Positions 34,092-42,523 of a stretch of DNA of 64,000 nucleotides are shown here, in pieces (positions within the stretch are counted from its first letter, which is position 1; each line of letters begins with the position of its first letter). A model generated the notes under the pieces. It saw nothing but the letters and a program-made list of their open reading frames with translations. It was not told the DNA's origin and did not search any database. The stretch comes from Saccharothrix ecbatanensis (GTDB lineage Bacteria > Actinomycetota > Actinomycetes > Mycobacteriales > Pseudonocardiaceae). A program made the translations under genes and the position numbers. The stretch lies in the NCBI RefSeq assembly GCF_014205015.1, contig NZ_JACHMO010000001.1, forward strand, positions 2,542,001 to 2,606,000, written 5' to 3'.

Positions 34092-34682
34092 TCAGATGGT
34101 CTTGCCGTTCGACGCCGCTGTGGCGGCCCGCTCGATCTCCGCCCGGCGGGCCGTCCAGAAGGCCGCGTCGCGTGGTGGACTGGCGTGTCCGGTTGCCGTC
34201 CCGGTCGTGCCGTCGAGCTGTTCTCGCAGGATGTCGGCGTGTCCGGCGTGCCGGCTGGTTTCGGTGAGCACGTGGACCAGGACGTTGAACAGCACCACGT
34301 TCGGGCGTGGCCACCACGGCACATGGCCGGGCGAGTCGATGCGAAGAGCCGCGATCGTCGCGTCGGAGTGCGCCCACACCCGCCGATAACGGGCGGTGAT
34401 CTCGTCACGGGTCTCGTGCTCGGTCGCCCACATGTCGGCTCCGCGCGCGTCGAGGTCGTCCCATCGGGGCAGTGGTTCGGGGAACGGTCGGTCGAAGACC
34501 TCGCCGAAGTACCGGGACTCCGACAGCGTCAGGTGTTTGACCAGTCCGAGGAGGTTGGTTCCCGTCGTCGTCAGGGGACGGCGGACCTCGTACTCGCCCA
34601 GCCCGTCGAGCTTCGAGAGCATCGCCTCGCGGATCTCCCAGAGATCGCTGTGCAGGTACGCCTTCGCGAAGTCGTCGATCAT
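34092..34682 (-). CDS. DinB/DUF664-family protein
   Basis: 196 residues forming the four-helix DinB fold. Putative metal ligands are the histidines in GLVKHLTLSESRYF and in HVLTETSRHAGHADI. These proteins often act as thiol- or bacillithiol/mycothiol-dependent transferases or hydrolases, but most are uncharacterised. The ATG lies 15 bases after the dienelactone hydrolase stop, so it is the distal gene of the S9 / carboxypeptidase / hydrolase operon. Confidence 0.88.
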   Translation of the reverse strand: MIDDFAKAYLHSDLWEIREAMLSKLDGLGEYEVRRPLTTTGTNLLGLVKHLTLSESRYFGEVFDRPFPEPLPRWDDLDARGADMWATEHETRDEITARYRRVWAHSDATIAALRIDSPGHVPWWPRPNVVLFNVLVHVLTETSRHAGHADILREQLDGTTGTATGHASPPRDAAFWTARRAEIERAATAASNGKTI

Positions 34683-34697
34683 CGAGAAGACCGGGGG

Positions 34698-35384
34698 TCA
34701 GGCAGGGTCGGGCGGGAAGGTCCGGGCGAGGAACTCGGTGGTGAGGGTCCACGCGGTGGCGGCGGCGGCCGGGTGGTGGAACTTCGGTGCCACGCGGTTG
34801 TGGAAGGCGTGGCCGGCGGCCTCCTGGACGTGGATCTCCGCGTTGGGCCGGTCGGCGACCGCGTCGACCACGCGTTGCACGGCAGGGCGCGGGATGTAGG
34901 GGTCCTGGCCGCCGAAGTGGAACTGGATGGGGCAGGTGACCGCGTCGATGCCGGTGATCCGGTCGGGCACGGTGGAGCCGTAGAACGACACGGTGACGTC
35001 GGGGTCCGCGGTCATCGCCGCCTCGTACGCCAGGGATCCGCCGAGGCAGAAGCCGAGGAGTCCGGCGCGTCCGGTGCGGGCGCGGAGGTGTTCCAGGGTG
35101 GCGACGACGTCGGACACGCCGAGGGCCGGGTCGAAGCGGGAGCCGACGTCCATGGAGGCGGCGAGTCCCGCGTCGTCGTGGCCCGAGGACCAGCCCGGGG
35201 CGACGCGCCAGAACAGTTCGGGGATGGCGACGACGTAGCCGAGCGCGGCGAGGTCGGCGGCGACGGACTTCAGGTACTCGTCCAGGCCGAAGATCTCCTG
35301 GATCAGCACCAGTCCGGGGCCGTGCCCGGAAGCCGGTTCCCACACGGGTGCGTCGAACGCGCCGTCGGCGACGTGGATCTTCAC
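34698..35384 (-). CDS. Dienelactone hydrolase-family protein
   Basis: About 228 residues. An alpha/beta-hydrolase with LVLIQEIFGLDEYLKSVAADLA, nucleophile cysteine in LLGFCLGGSLAYE, aspartate near FGGQDPYIP and histidine in EAAGHAFHN: the Cys-Asp-His triad of the DLH family. The true substrate is unknown, as most such proteins are not dienelactone-specific. The GTG start overlaps the LD-carboxypeptidase stop (GTGA). Confidence 0.92.
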   Translation of the reverse strand: MKIHVADGAFDAPVWEPASGHGPGLVLIQEIFGLDEYLKSVAADLAALGYVVAIPELFWRVAPGWSSGHDDAGLAASMDVGSRFDPALGVSDVVATLEHLRARTGRAGLLGFCLGGSLAYEAAMTADPDVTVSFYGSTVPDRITGIDAVTCPIQFHFGGQDPYIPRPAVQRVVDAVADRPNAEIHVQEAAGHAFHNRVAPKFHHPAAAATAWTLTTEFLARTFPPDPA

Positions 35385-36454
35385 CCCAGTACGGTTACCA
35401 CACCCGTGGCTCCGTCGATCTCGACCGACACGCCCAGGGGCACGGTGAGTTGCGCCTCGCAGTGCCCGAAGCCGACGTCGGCGACGATCGGCACGCCGAG
35501 GCCGCCCAACCGGTCGGCGAGGACGGGCGCGGCGTCGCCGCACCCGATCCACGAGCCGAGGACGAGCCCGCCGACCGGGTCGAACCAGCCGGATCGCAGC
35601 ATGCGGGTGAGCCGGTGGTCGAGTCGGTACGGCTCCTCGTTGACGTCCTCCAGCAGGACGATCGCGCCGTCGGGCGGCGGGGCGTCGAGGAGGCTCAGGT
35701 TGCCGCCGACGGCGACGCCGCGGGCCGTGCCGGGCGCCATGCCGATGCCGGCGTAGGACCGGACGCCGGTGAACAGGGCGCGGTGGAGTCGGTCGCGGGC
35801 GGCGGTGTCCTCGACGAACGCCCTGGTGCCGATCATCGGTCCGAACCAGGTGGGTGTGCCGTGGTGCCAGAACCGTTCGTGCAGGGCGGTGATGTCGCTG
35901 GAACCGACGAAGACCTTGCGGTGCGCGGCGACGGCGGTCCAGTCGACCAGGTCGACCATGCGCATGCTGCCGTAGCCGCCGCGGGCGCAGAGGACCCCGT
36001 CCACAGACGGGTCGAGCCAGGCCTGTTCGAAGGCGCGGGCGCGGTCGGCGTCGTGGCCGGCGAGGTAGGGCAGGTCCGGGTGGGTGTCGAGGACGTTCGG
36101 GGCGAGTCGGACGTCCAGGCCCCAGGTGCGCAGCCATGCCGTGCCCGCTTCGAGGAGTTCGGCGGGGCAGGGCCCGGCGGGGCTGACGATGGTGACGCGA
36201 TCGCCCGGCCGCAGCAGTGGCGGTCGAGCGAGTGCGGCGGACACGGCACCGGCATCGTCCGCATGGGCTGCGGCTGGGTGGGTGGAGGTCTTGGCGGTCG
36301 ACATCCGGTCGGTGGCCGAGGTGGCGGAGGTGACGGAGGTGGCGGAGGTGACCGCGGTGGCTGAGGTGACCGCGGACTCCGGTGCCGGCTCAGGTGCGGC
36401 GGGTGTGGCTGGCCCGGCGGGTGTGGTCGGCCCGATTGGTGCGGTCGGTGTCAC
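35381..36454 (-). CDS. LD-carboxypeptidase (S66, LdcA/MccF-like)
   Basis: The catalytic part is clear: LLRPGDRVTIVSPAGPCPAE, the serine region GVLCARGGYGSMRMVDLVDW and FVGSSDITALHERFW, then VGGNLSLLDA and LLEDVNEEPYRLDHRLTRML. S66 enzymes cut peptidoglycan tetrapeptides or give resistance to peptide-nucleotide antibiotics (MccF-type). The start is uncertain. GTG 36454 overlaps the upstream stop (GTGA) but adds about 70 low-complexity residues with TSATSVTSATS-type repeats; ATG 36304 and GTG 36244 give more usual lengths of about 307 and 287 residues. Confidence 0.88.
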   Translation of the reverse strand: MTPTAPIGPTTPAGPATPAAPEPAPESAVTSATAVTSATSVTSATSATDRMSTAKTSTHPAAAHADDAGAVSAALARPPLLRPGDRVTIVSPAGPCPAELLEAGTAWLRTWGLDVRLAPNVLDTHPDLPYLAGHDADRARAFEQAWLDPSVDGVLCARGGYGSMRMVDLVDWTAVAAHRKVFVGSSDITALHERFWHHGTPTWFGPMIGTRAFVEDTAARDRLHRALFTGVRSYAGIGMAPGTARGVAVGGNLSLLDAPPPDGAIVLLEDVNEEPYRLDHRLTRMLRSGWFDPVGGLVLGSWIGCGDAAPVLADRLGGLGVPIVADVGFGHCEAQLTVPLGVSVEIDGATGVVTVLG

Positions 36455-38379
36455 CGGCGCAGCTCCAGGACCGGGATGCCCTCCGGGGTGAAGCCGAAGA
36501 CCTGGCCGTAGAACGACAGCTCGGCCTCCAGCGCGGCCACGATGGTCTCGGCCTTGCGGAACCCGTGCTGCTCGCCCTCGAACGTCAGGTACGCGTGCGG
36601 GATCCCGGTGCCGTCCATGGCCGCCGCGAACCGGTCCGCCTGCTCCGGCGGGCAGATCTCGTCCTCCAACCCCTGCAACAACAGCACCGGCCCGGCGAGC
36701 CGGTCCACCCGGTTGGACGGCGACCGCTCCGCGTACACGGCGGCTGCCTCCGGCCACGGCCCGACCAGGCCTTCCACGTACTGCGACTCGAAGTCGTGGG
36801 TCTCCCCGCCCTCGGCGGTCCACCCGGCCAGGTCGAGGATGGGGAACGCGACCATCCCGCACCGGTAGGTCTTCACCGACGTCAGCGACGCGGCCGACGT
36901 CCACCCGCCTGCGCTGCCGCCCCGGATGCCGAGCCGGGCGCCGTCGGCGGTCCCCTCGTCGGCCAACGCCTGGGCCACGGCGGCGCAGTCGTTGACGTCC
37001 ACCACGCCCCACTGGCCGCGCAGCCGTTCGCGGAACGCCCGCCCGTACCCGGTGGAGCCGCCGTAGTTCACCGCGACCACGCCGATGCCCCGGCTGGTCA
37101 GGTAGGCGAGTTCCAGGTCCAGCGCCGGCATCGCCCGCCCGGTCGGCCCGCCGTGGACGTGCACGACGTACGGCGGCTTCTCGCCTGACGGCGCGGCGAA
37201 GTCGGGGTTGCGCGGCGGGTACACGTAGGCCGGGACGTCGCCGTCGGGCCCGCTGAACACGCGTTCCTCGGGCACCGGCAGGTACTCCACCGGCAGGACC
37301 GACTCGCCGGACGTGTGCTCGGTGAGCGTGCCGGTGGACAGGTCCAGCGACACCACCACGGACTCAGCGCCCGGTCCGGCGGCCCCGCTGACCACGACGC
37401 CGTCGTGCACGGCGAGGTGCGAATGCCACACCGGCAGGTCCACGTCGACGTCGGTGACGGTGCCGCTGCGCTCGTCGAGGACGGCCAGCGCTCCGGAGCG
37501 CAGCACCGCGTACCGGCCGGCGCCGATCGCGGCGAACCACCGGTTGCCCAGCCGCCACATGGGGCCGCCCAGTTCCTCGGCGCACGGCGCGAGGTTCTTC
37601 GCCGTGCCGTCCAGGCCGATGCGGTAGAGGTTCCACCAGCCGTCGGGGTCGGTGAGCGCGAGCAGCGACGGCGCCCCACCGGTCTCGGGCGTCTCCCACT
37701 CGACCTGGCAGACGGCCTCCGAAGGTCCGCCGGCGAGCACCCGGTACTCGGAGGAGCCGACCTCGGCGACGCACAGTTCGGTGCCGTCCCACGGCATGTT
37801 CGGGTGGTCCCAGCCGATCCAGGCGTAGTGGCGGCCGTCGGGGGAGAGCCGCGGCCCGCTCATGAAGTGGTGGCTCGCGCCCAGCACCCGCGCCGGGGAG
37901 CCGTCCAAGGGCAGCGCGACCAGTTCCCGCCGCACGTCGGTGCGCGCGTCGCCGGTGACGGTCTCGCGCACGCACCACACCTCGCCGGCGGGTCCGGCGG
38001 TGAGGTCGGCGTACCGGTGGCCGTGGTGCCGGGACGGGGCCGGGGTCAGCGGCACGGGCGAGGGGTCGTCGGGGTCGAACACGTAGACGCGCTGGTCGTC
38101 CCAGTTGGTGAACGCGACGCGCGTCCCCTCGGGGGTGTCCAGCACGACCCACGGCCGTCCGCCGTACTCGTGGACGCGGTTGCGCACGTTCCACGGGGGC
38201 GGCAACAGGTCTTCCCCGTCGCGCACCAGCGCGACCCTCCCGCCCTCTCCTGGTCGTCCCTCGGCCCACCAGGGTCGCCCGTCGTGCAGGTCGACCCATG
38301 AGAGGCCCCCACCGGCCGCGGCGGCGTCTGCCGCGTCGATGGGCGATGTCCACGTTCCGTACGGTGCGATCTTCACCAC
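36451..38379 (-). CDS. S9-family serine peptidase (prolyl oligopeptidase-like)
   Basis: About 642 residues. An N-terminal beta-propeller (repeats such as FMSGPRLSPDGRHYAWIGWD) precedes an alpha/beta-hydrolase domain with the nucleophile in IRGGSAGGWTSAAS, the aspartate in QGLEDEICPPEQA and the histidine in FEGEQHGFRKAET. No signal peptide, so probably cytoplasmic acylaminoacyl- or dipeptidyl-peptidase activity. The GTG at 38379 (or 38376) starts the four-gene coupled operon; the stop overlaps the LdcA-like gene. It faces a DUF3090 gene on the other strand. Confidence 0.93.
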   Translation of the reverse strand: MVKIAPYGTWTSPIDAADAAAAGGGLSWVDLHDGRPWWAEGRPGEGGRVALVRDGEDLLPPPWNVRNRVHEYGGRPWVVLDTPEGTRVAFTNWDDQRVYVFDPDDPSPVPLTPAPSRHHGHRYADLTAGPAGEVWCVRETVTGDARTDVRRELVALPLDGSPARVLGASHHFMSGPRLSPDGRHYAWIGWDHPNMPWDGTELCVAEVGSSEYRVLAGGPSEAVCQVEWETPETGGAPSLLALTDPDGWWNLYRIGLDGTAKNLAPCAEELGGPMWRLGNRWFAAIGAGRYAVLRSGALAVLDERSGTVTDVDVDLPVWHSHLAVHDGVVVSGAAGPGAESVVVSLDLSTGTLTEHTSGESVLPVEYLPVPEERVFSGPDGDVPAYVYPPRNPDFAAPSGEKPPYVVHVHGGPTGRAMPALDLELAYLTSRGIGVVAVNYGGSTGYGRAFRERLRGQWGVVDVNDCAAVAQALADEGTADGARLGIRGGSAGGWTSAASLTSVKTYRCGMVAFPILDLAGWTAEGGETHDFESQYVEGLVGPWPEAAAVYAERSPSNRVDRLAGPVLLLQGLEDEICPPEQADRFAAAMDGTGIPHAYLTFEGEQHGFRKAETIVAALEAELSFYGQVFGFTPEGIPVLELRR

Positions 38380-38493
38380 GCGGCCGACCCTATCCGGGTG
38401 TCCGCCGCCCGGCCGGCGCCTTTCGTCGGCGACGCGCGAATCGCGGGGGCAGGGCTGCCGATCTTGCTCGCGTGGCCTAGGGTCGTCGTTGTC

Positions 38494-39060
38494 ATGGCAC
38501 GCGTCATCCACGTATTCCGCCAGCCCGACCGGTTCGTCGCCGGCACAGTCGGGCAGCCTGGCGAGCGCACGTTCTACCTGCAGGCCTCCGAGGAGGCCCG
38601 TCTGGTGAGCGTGGCGCTGGAGAAGCAACAGGTCGCCGTACTCGCCGAGCGCATCGGCTCGCTGTTGGAGGAGGTGCACCGGCGGTTCGGCGCGGAGGTC
38701 CCCGAAGTGGTCCCCGACGACCTCCGGGACACCGAACCGCTGTCGGTGCCGGTCGAGGAGGAGTTCAAGGTCGGCACGATGGGGCTGGGGTGGGACGCCG
38801 AGTCCCGCGCGGTGGTCGTGGAACTGCTCGCGATCACCGAGGAGGAGGTCGACGAGGCGGTGGTCCTCGACGACACCGAGGAGGGTCCGGACGCGGTGCG
38901 GGTGTTCCTGAGCCCGGTCGAGGCGCGGGCGTTCGCCGAGCGCGCGGACCGGGTGGTGCGGGCGGGCCGCAAGCCGTGTCCGCTGTGCGCGGAGCCGCTG
39001 GACCCGGAGGGGCACGTCTGCCCGCGGCAGAACGGCTACCGGCGTTCGGACGAGGGCTGA
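38494..39060 (+). CDS. DUF3090 family protein
   Basis: About 188 residues. VIHVFRQPDRFVAGTVGQPGER with FYLQASEEARLVSVALEKQQV is the DUF3090 start, and CPLCAEPLDPEGHVCPRQNGY at the C-terminus is a small cysteine-rich zinc-like motif. It is followed directly by an SCO1664-type gene. In many actinomycetes this pair sits near mshC, but the next gene here is an acetyltransferase. Function unknown. Confidence 0.92.
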   Translation: MARVIHVFRQPDRFVAGTVGQPGERTFYLQASEEARLVSVALEKQQVAVLAERIGSLLEEVHRRFGAEVPEVVPDDLRDTEPLSVPVEEEFKVGTMGLGWDAESRAVVVELLAITEEEVDEAVVLDDTEEGPDAVRVFLSPVEARAFAERADRVVRAGRKPCPLCAEPLDPEGHVCPRQNGYRRSDEG

Positions 39061-39067
39061 GCCGCAC

Positions 39068-39874
39068 GTGGGGTCGGGCGTGGGTCCGGGCGACGACGGC
39101 GTGGTCGACCTGCTGGAACGTGGCCGCATCGAGGTCGAGGGGCGGTTGGTGGACGCGTCGAACGCGACGCTGTTCTGCCGGATCGGGCTCGACGGCGTGA
39201 CCGCGCAGTGCGTGTACAAGCCGGTGCGGGGCGAGCGGCCGTTGTGGGACTTCCCGGACGGCACGCTGGCGGGCCGCGAGGTGGCGACGTACCTGGTGTC
39301 GGAGGCGGCGGGCTGGGGTCTGGTGCCGCCGACGGTGCTGCGGGCGGGTCCGTTCGGGCCGGGCATGGTGCAGCTGTGGGTGGAGACCCGCGAGGACGAG
39401 GGCCTGGTGGACATCGTGCCCGCGGACCGGGTGCGGGCGGGGTGGCGTTCGGTGCTGCGCGCGCACGACCGGCACGGGGAGCCCGCGGTGCTGGTGCACG
39501 CCGACCACCCGCGGGTGCGGGAGATGGCGGCGTTCGACGTGGTGGTGAACAACGCCGACCGCAAGGGCGGGCACGTGCTGCACGCGGTGGACGGCGGCGT
39601 GTACGGGGTGGACCACGGGATCTGCCTGCATGCCGATCCGAAGCTGCGCACGGTGCTGTGGGGCTGGCTGGGCGAGGAGCTGCCGGCGGAGTCGGTGGAG
39701 GCGCTGCGGCGGCTGCGGTCGTGCCTGGACGGCGATCTCGGCGACCGGCTGCACGGGCACCTGACGCGCGCGGAGGTGCGGGCGTTGACCGAGCGGGTGG
39801 AGAAGCTGCTGGCGGCCGGGGTGTTCCCGGAGCCGTCGGACGAGTGGCCGGCGATCCCCTGGCCGGCGTTCTGA
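39068..39874 (+). CDS. SCO1664-family protein (PI3/4-kinase-like fold)
   Basis: 268 residues. LFCRIGLDGVTAQCVYKPVRGE with LWDFPDGTLAGREVATYLVSE is the family start; DVVVNNADRKGGHVLHAV followed by GVDHGICLHADPKLR resembles the catalytic and metal loops of lipid-kinase-like proteins. Conserved partner of DUF3090 in actinobacteria, with no established substrate. The GTG at 39068 follows the DUF3090 stop by seven bases; a GTG at 39080 is in frame. Confidence 0.88.
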   Translation: MGSGVGPGDDGVVDLLERGRIEVEGRLVDASNATLFCRIGLDGVTAQCVYKPVRGERPLWDFPDGTLAGREVATYLVSEAAGWGLVPPTVLRAGPFGPGMVQLWVETREDEGLVDIVPADRVRAGWRSVLRAHDRHGEPAVLVHADHPRVREMAAFDVVVNNADRKGGHVLHAVDGGVYGVDHGICLHADPKLRTVLWGWLGEELPAESVEALRRLRSCLDGDLGDRLHGHLTRAEVRALTERVEKLLAAGVFPEPSDEWPAIPWPAF

Positions 39875-39947
39875 CCGGCGGTTCTGCCGGGTGGATCCGG
39901 TGCCGGGGATCTTCTGGCGGCGGGGGTGTCCGGTGTCTACTTGCCGG

Positions 39948-40421
39948 GTGGACATCGAACTGCGCGAGGTGACCGCGGCCGACGTGCTGGTGTTCTTCGA
40001 GCACCAACGCGATCCGGAGGCCGTGCGGATGGCCGCGTTCACGTCGTCCGACCCGTCGGACCGGGCGGCGTTCCTGGTGCGGTGGGCGCGGTTCCTGGCG
40101 GACGACTCGGCGGTGGCGCGGACGGTGGTGTTCGACGGCCGGGTGGTGGGGCACGTGGGGCGGTTCGCGCAGTTCGGTGAGCCCGAGGTGACGTACTGGA
40201 TCGATTCCGAGTACTGGGGCATGGGGTTGGCCACGGCGGCGTTGCAGCTGTTCCTGGACGAGGACCCGGTGCGTCCGCTGTACGCGCGGGCGGCGGTGGA
40301 CAACCTGGGGTCGCTGCGGGTGCTGGAGAAGTGCGGGTTCGTCGCGGTCGGCGAGGACGTCGGGTTCGCGGAGGGGCGGGGCGAGGACGTGGAGGAGTTC
40401 ATCCTGAGGCTGGACCGGTGA
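39948..40421 (+). CDS. GNAT-family N-acetyltransferase
   Basis: About 157 residues. IELREVTAADVLVFFEHQRDPEA at the start, VVGHVGRFAQFGEPEVTYWID, the acetyl-CoA loop EYWGMGLATAALQLFL and NLGSLRVLEKCGFVAVGE are the GNAT motifs of the RimJ/RimL type. The GTG at 39948 gives the usual start; a longer frame exists upstream. The stop overlaps the phosphotransferase gene (GTGA). Confidence 0.9.
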   Translation: MDIELREVTAADVLVFFEHQRDPEAVRMAAFTSSDPSDRAAFLVRWARFLADDSAVARTVVFDGRVVGHVGRFAQFGEPEVTYWIDSEYWGMGLATAALQLFLDEDPVRPLYARAAVDNLGSLRVLEKCGFVAVGEDVGFAEGRGEDVEEFILRLDR

Positions 40422-41194
40422 CGTCGCTGGAGACGCGCATGGTGCGGCGGTTCGGCGACGGGGTGCGGTCGTGGCTGGACGGGTTGCCGGCGCTGGTGGC
40501 GGGGTTGTGCCGGGACTGGGGCCTGGAGGTGGTGCGGCCGATGTCGGGCGGCACGTCGCACGCGCTGCTGTGCGAGCGCGATGGGGTGCCGGTGGTGCTG
40601 AAGGTGACGCCGGAGCCGCTGCTCGCGGTGCAGGAGCACGCGGCGCTGCGGGCGTGGGAGCCGTCGCCGCGGATGGTGCGGGCGCTGCGGGTGGATCCCG
40701 CGCGGGGCGCGCTGCTGCTGGAGGGCCTGGTGCCGGGCACACCCGTGCAGGACGGGCCGGGGCCGGCCGGTTCGGGGCTGGCGGAGGTGCTGCGGGCGTT
40801 GCACATCCCGCCGCCGGAAGGGTTCCCGCCGTTGGCGGAGCGGGTGGACTTCGTCTTCGGCCTGCTGCGCACACGGCATCCGGGTGATCACGACGCCGCG
40901 CACGCGAAGGCTGCGGCGTTGGCGCGCGACCGGGTGACGGCGACGTTGCTGCACGGAGACCTGCACTTCGGGAACGTGCTGGACGCGGGCGAGCGAGGGC
41001 TGGTGGCGATCGATCCGCGGCCGTGCGTGGGTGACCCGGCGGTCGACGCGGTCGACTTCGCCTACGCGTCCCCGGACCTGCGCGACGGGATCGAACGCTG
41101 GTCGTCGGTGGTGGACGGCGACCGGTTGGCGGCGTGGTGCGGCGTGTTCGCCGGGTTCTTCCCCGATCATCCGTCGGTCGCCGGCACGGCGTAG
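40418..41194 (+). CDS. Aminoglycoside/hydroxyurea kinase-family phosphotransferase
   Basis: About 258 residues of the APH(6)/streptomycin-kinase family: RPMSGGTSHALLCERDG, LLEGLVPGTPVQ, LLHGDLHFGNVLDAG and the motif GLVAIDPRPCVGDPAVDAVDFA. It is coupled by overlap to the GNAT gene. A pair made of an acetyltransferase and an APH(6)-like kinase could be a detoxification unit, but chromosomal members without known resistance are common. Confidence 0.9.
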   Translation: MTSLETRMVRRFGDGVRSWLDGLPALVAGLCRDWGLEVVRPMSGGTSHALLCERDGVPVVLKVTPEPLLAVQEHAALRAWEPSPRMVRALRVDPARGALLLEGLVPGTPVQDGPGPAGSGLAEVLRALHIPPPEGFPPLAERVDFVFGLLRTRHPGDHDAAHAKAAALARDRVTATLLHGDLHFGNVLDAGERGLVAIDPRPCVGDPAVDAVDFAYASPDLRDGIERWSSVVDGDRLAAWCGVFAGFFPDHPSVAGTA

Positions 41195-41232
41195 CCGCGT
41201 TCTGTCGTGGGGGGCGGGTAACGTCGCCGGCC

Positions 41233-42042
41233 GTGCGATCACACGACTACGGCCGCGACGTGCTGTCGGGCCGCAAGCGCAGGACGGTGCCCGAGGTGGT
41301 GGCCGAGGTCGGGCTGGTGGCGGAGGACCCGGCGTCGGGGTTCTGCGGCGCGGTGGTGCGGTTCGAGCACGGGCAGGTGGTGCTGGAGGACCGGCACGGC
41401 CGGCGCCGGCTGTTCCCGCTGCTGCCGGCGGGGTTCCTGGTGGACGGCCGGCCGGTGACGCTGGTGCGGCCCGCGCCCACCGCCGCCGCACCGGCGCGCA
41501 CGGCGTCCGGCTCGGTGAAGGTCGAGGGTCTGCGGGCCCGCACGGCACGTGACAGCCGCATCTGGGTGGAGGGCCTGCACGACGCGGAGCTGGTGGAACG
41601 CGTGTGGGGCCACGACCTGCGGGTGGAGGGCGTCGTGGTGGAGCCGCTGGACGGGGTGGACGAGCTGGCGGACCGGATCGCGGACTTCGGCACCGGCCCG
41701 GGGCGGCGGCTGGGCGTGCTGGTGGACCACCTGGTGGCGGGCAGCAAGGAGTCACGGCTGGTGTCCGCGATCGACGACGACCACGTCCTCGTCACCGGTC
41801 ACCCGTTCGTGGATGTGTGGCAGGCGGTGAGACCGGCGTCGGTGGGGATCGCGGCGTGGCCGGTGGTGCCGCGCGGCGTGCCGTGGAAGGAAGGGGTGTG
41901 CGAGGCGCTGGGCTGGGGCGAGCCGTGGGAGGGGTGGCGTCGGGTGCTGGCCGGTGTGTCGGGGTTCCGGGACCTGGAGACGCCGTTGATCGGCGCGGTG
42001 GAGCGGCTGATCGATTTCGTGACCGATCCCGGGGTCGGGTGA
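41233..42042 (+). CDS. DUF3097 family protein
   Basis: About 269 residues. SHDYGRDVLSGRKRRTVPEVVA at the start, VEGLRARTARDSRIWVEGLHDA and FGTGPGRRLGVLVDHLVAGSKE are family hallmarks. DUF3097 is an actinobacterial protein whose middle resembles Toprim-type nucleotidyl folds. Function unknown. The GTG at 41233 gives the family's usual N-terminus. Confidence 0.92.
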   Translation: MRSHDYGRDVLSGRKRRTVPEVVAEVGLVAEDPASGFCGAVVRFEHGQVVLEDRHGRRRLFPLLPAGFLVDGRPVTLVRPAPTAAAPARTASGSVKVEGLRARTARDSRIWVEGLHDAELVERVWGHDLRVEGVVVEPLDGVDELADRIADFGTGPGRRLGVLVDHLVAGSKESRLVSAIDDDHVLVTGHPFVDVWQAVRPASVGIAAWPVVPRGVPWKEGVCEALGWGEPWEGWRRVLAGVSGFRDLETPLIGAVERLIDFVTDPGVG

Positions 42043-42082
42043 AACAGCCCCCGAGGGGCGGTCGGGGTGGGAGGATGGACGG

Positions 42083-42508
42083 GTGGCCGCGCTGATCTGG
42101 TTGGTCCTCGGTGTCGTCCTGGTGGCGGCCGAGGTTCTGTCGGGCGACTTCGTGCTGGTCATGTTGGGTCTGGCCGCGTTCGGCGCGGCGGGCGCGTCGG
42201 CGTTGGGCGCGGACGTGCTGGTCAGCGCGATCGTGTTCGGCGTGGTGTCGCTGGGGTTGGTGGCGGGCGCGCGTCCCGCGATCAAGCGGCGGATGGCGCT
42301 GGGCACGGGCCACCGGTCGGGCGTCGAGGCCCTGGTGGGCAGCACGGCGATCGTGGTGTCCACTGTGGACGGCCACGACGGTAGGGTGCGGATCGGCGGC
42401 GAGGTGTGGTCGGCGCGGTCGTTGGACCGCGAAGTCATCGAGCCCGGCGCCGAAGTCACAGTTGTCGAGATCTCGGGCGCGACCGCAGTGGTGCTGTCCG
42501 GGGCCTGA
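42083..42508 (+). CDS. NfeD-like membrane protein
   Basis: 141 residues. About three hydrophobic segments (LIWLVLGVVLVAAEVL, FVLVMLGLAAFGAAGASAL, LVSAIVFGVVSLGLVAG) are followed by a soluble OB-fold domain (VGSTAIVVSTVDGHDGRVRIGGEVW). NfeD proteins pair with SPFH proteins in membrane microdomains, and an SPFH gene follows directly. Confidence 0.92.
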   Translation: MAALIWLVLGVVLVAAEVLSGDFVLVMLGLAAFGAAGASALGADVLVSAIVFGVVSLGLVAGARPAIKRRMALGTGHRSGVEALVGSTAIVVSTVDGHDGRVRIGGEVWSARSLDREVIEPGAEVTVVEISGATAVVLSGA

Positions 42509-42523
42509 GTGGAGGCTGGAGAG

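Noticed and set aside
33999..35756. Continuous + strand frame of about 585 codons over the DinB and dienelactone hydrolase genes
   Set aside because: It is the mirror of real minus-strand genes with recognisable triads; composition is Arg/Gly/Val-biased with no domain.
36451..39651. Apparent 1066-residue fusion extending the S9 peptidase upstream
   Set aside because: The extension is antisense to the DUF3090 and SCO1664 genes; the peptidase start at 38379 gives a normal length.
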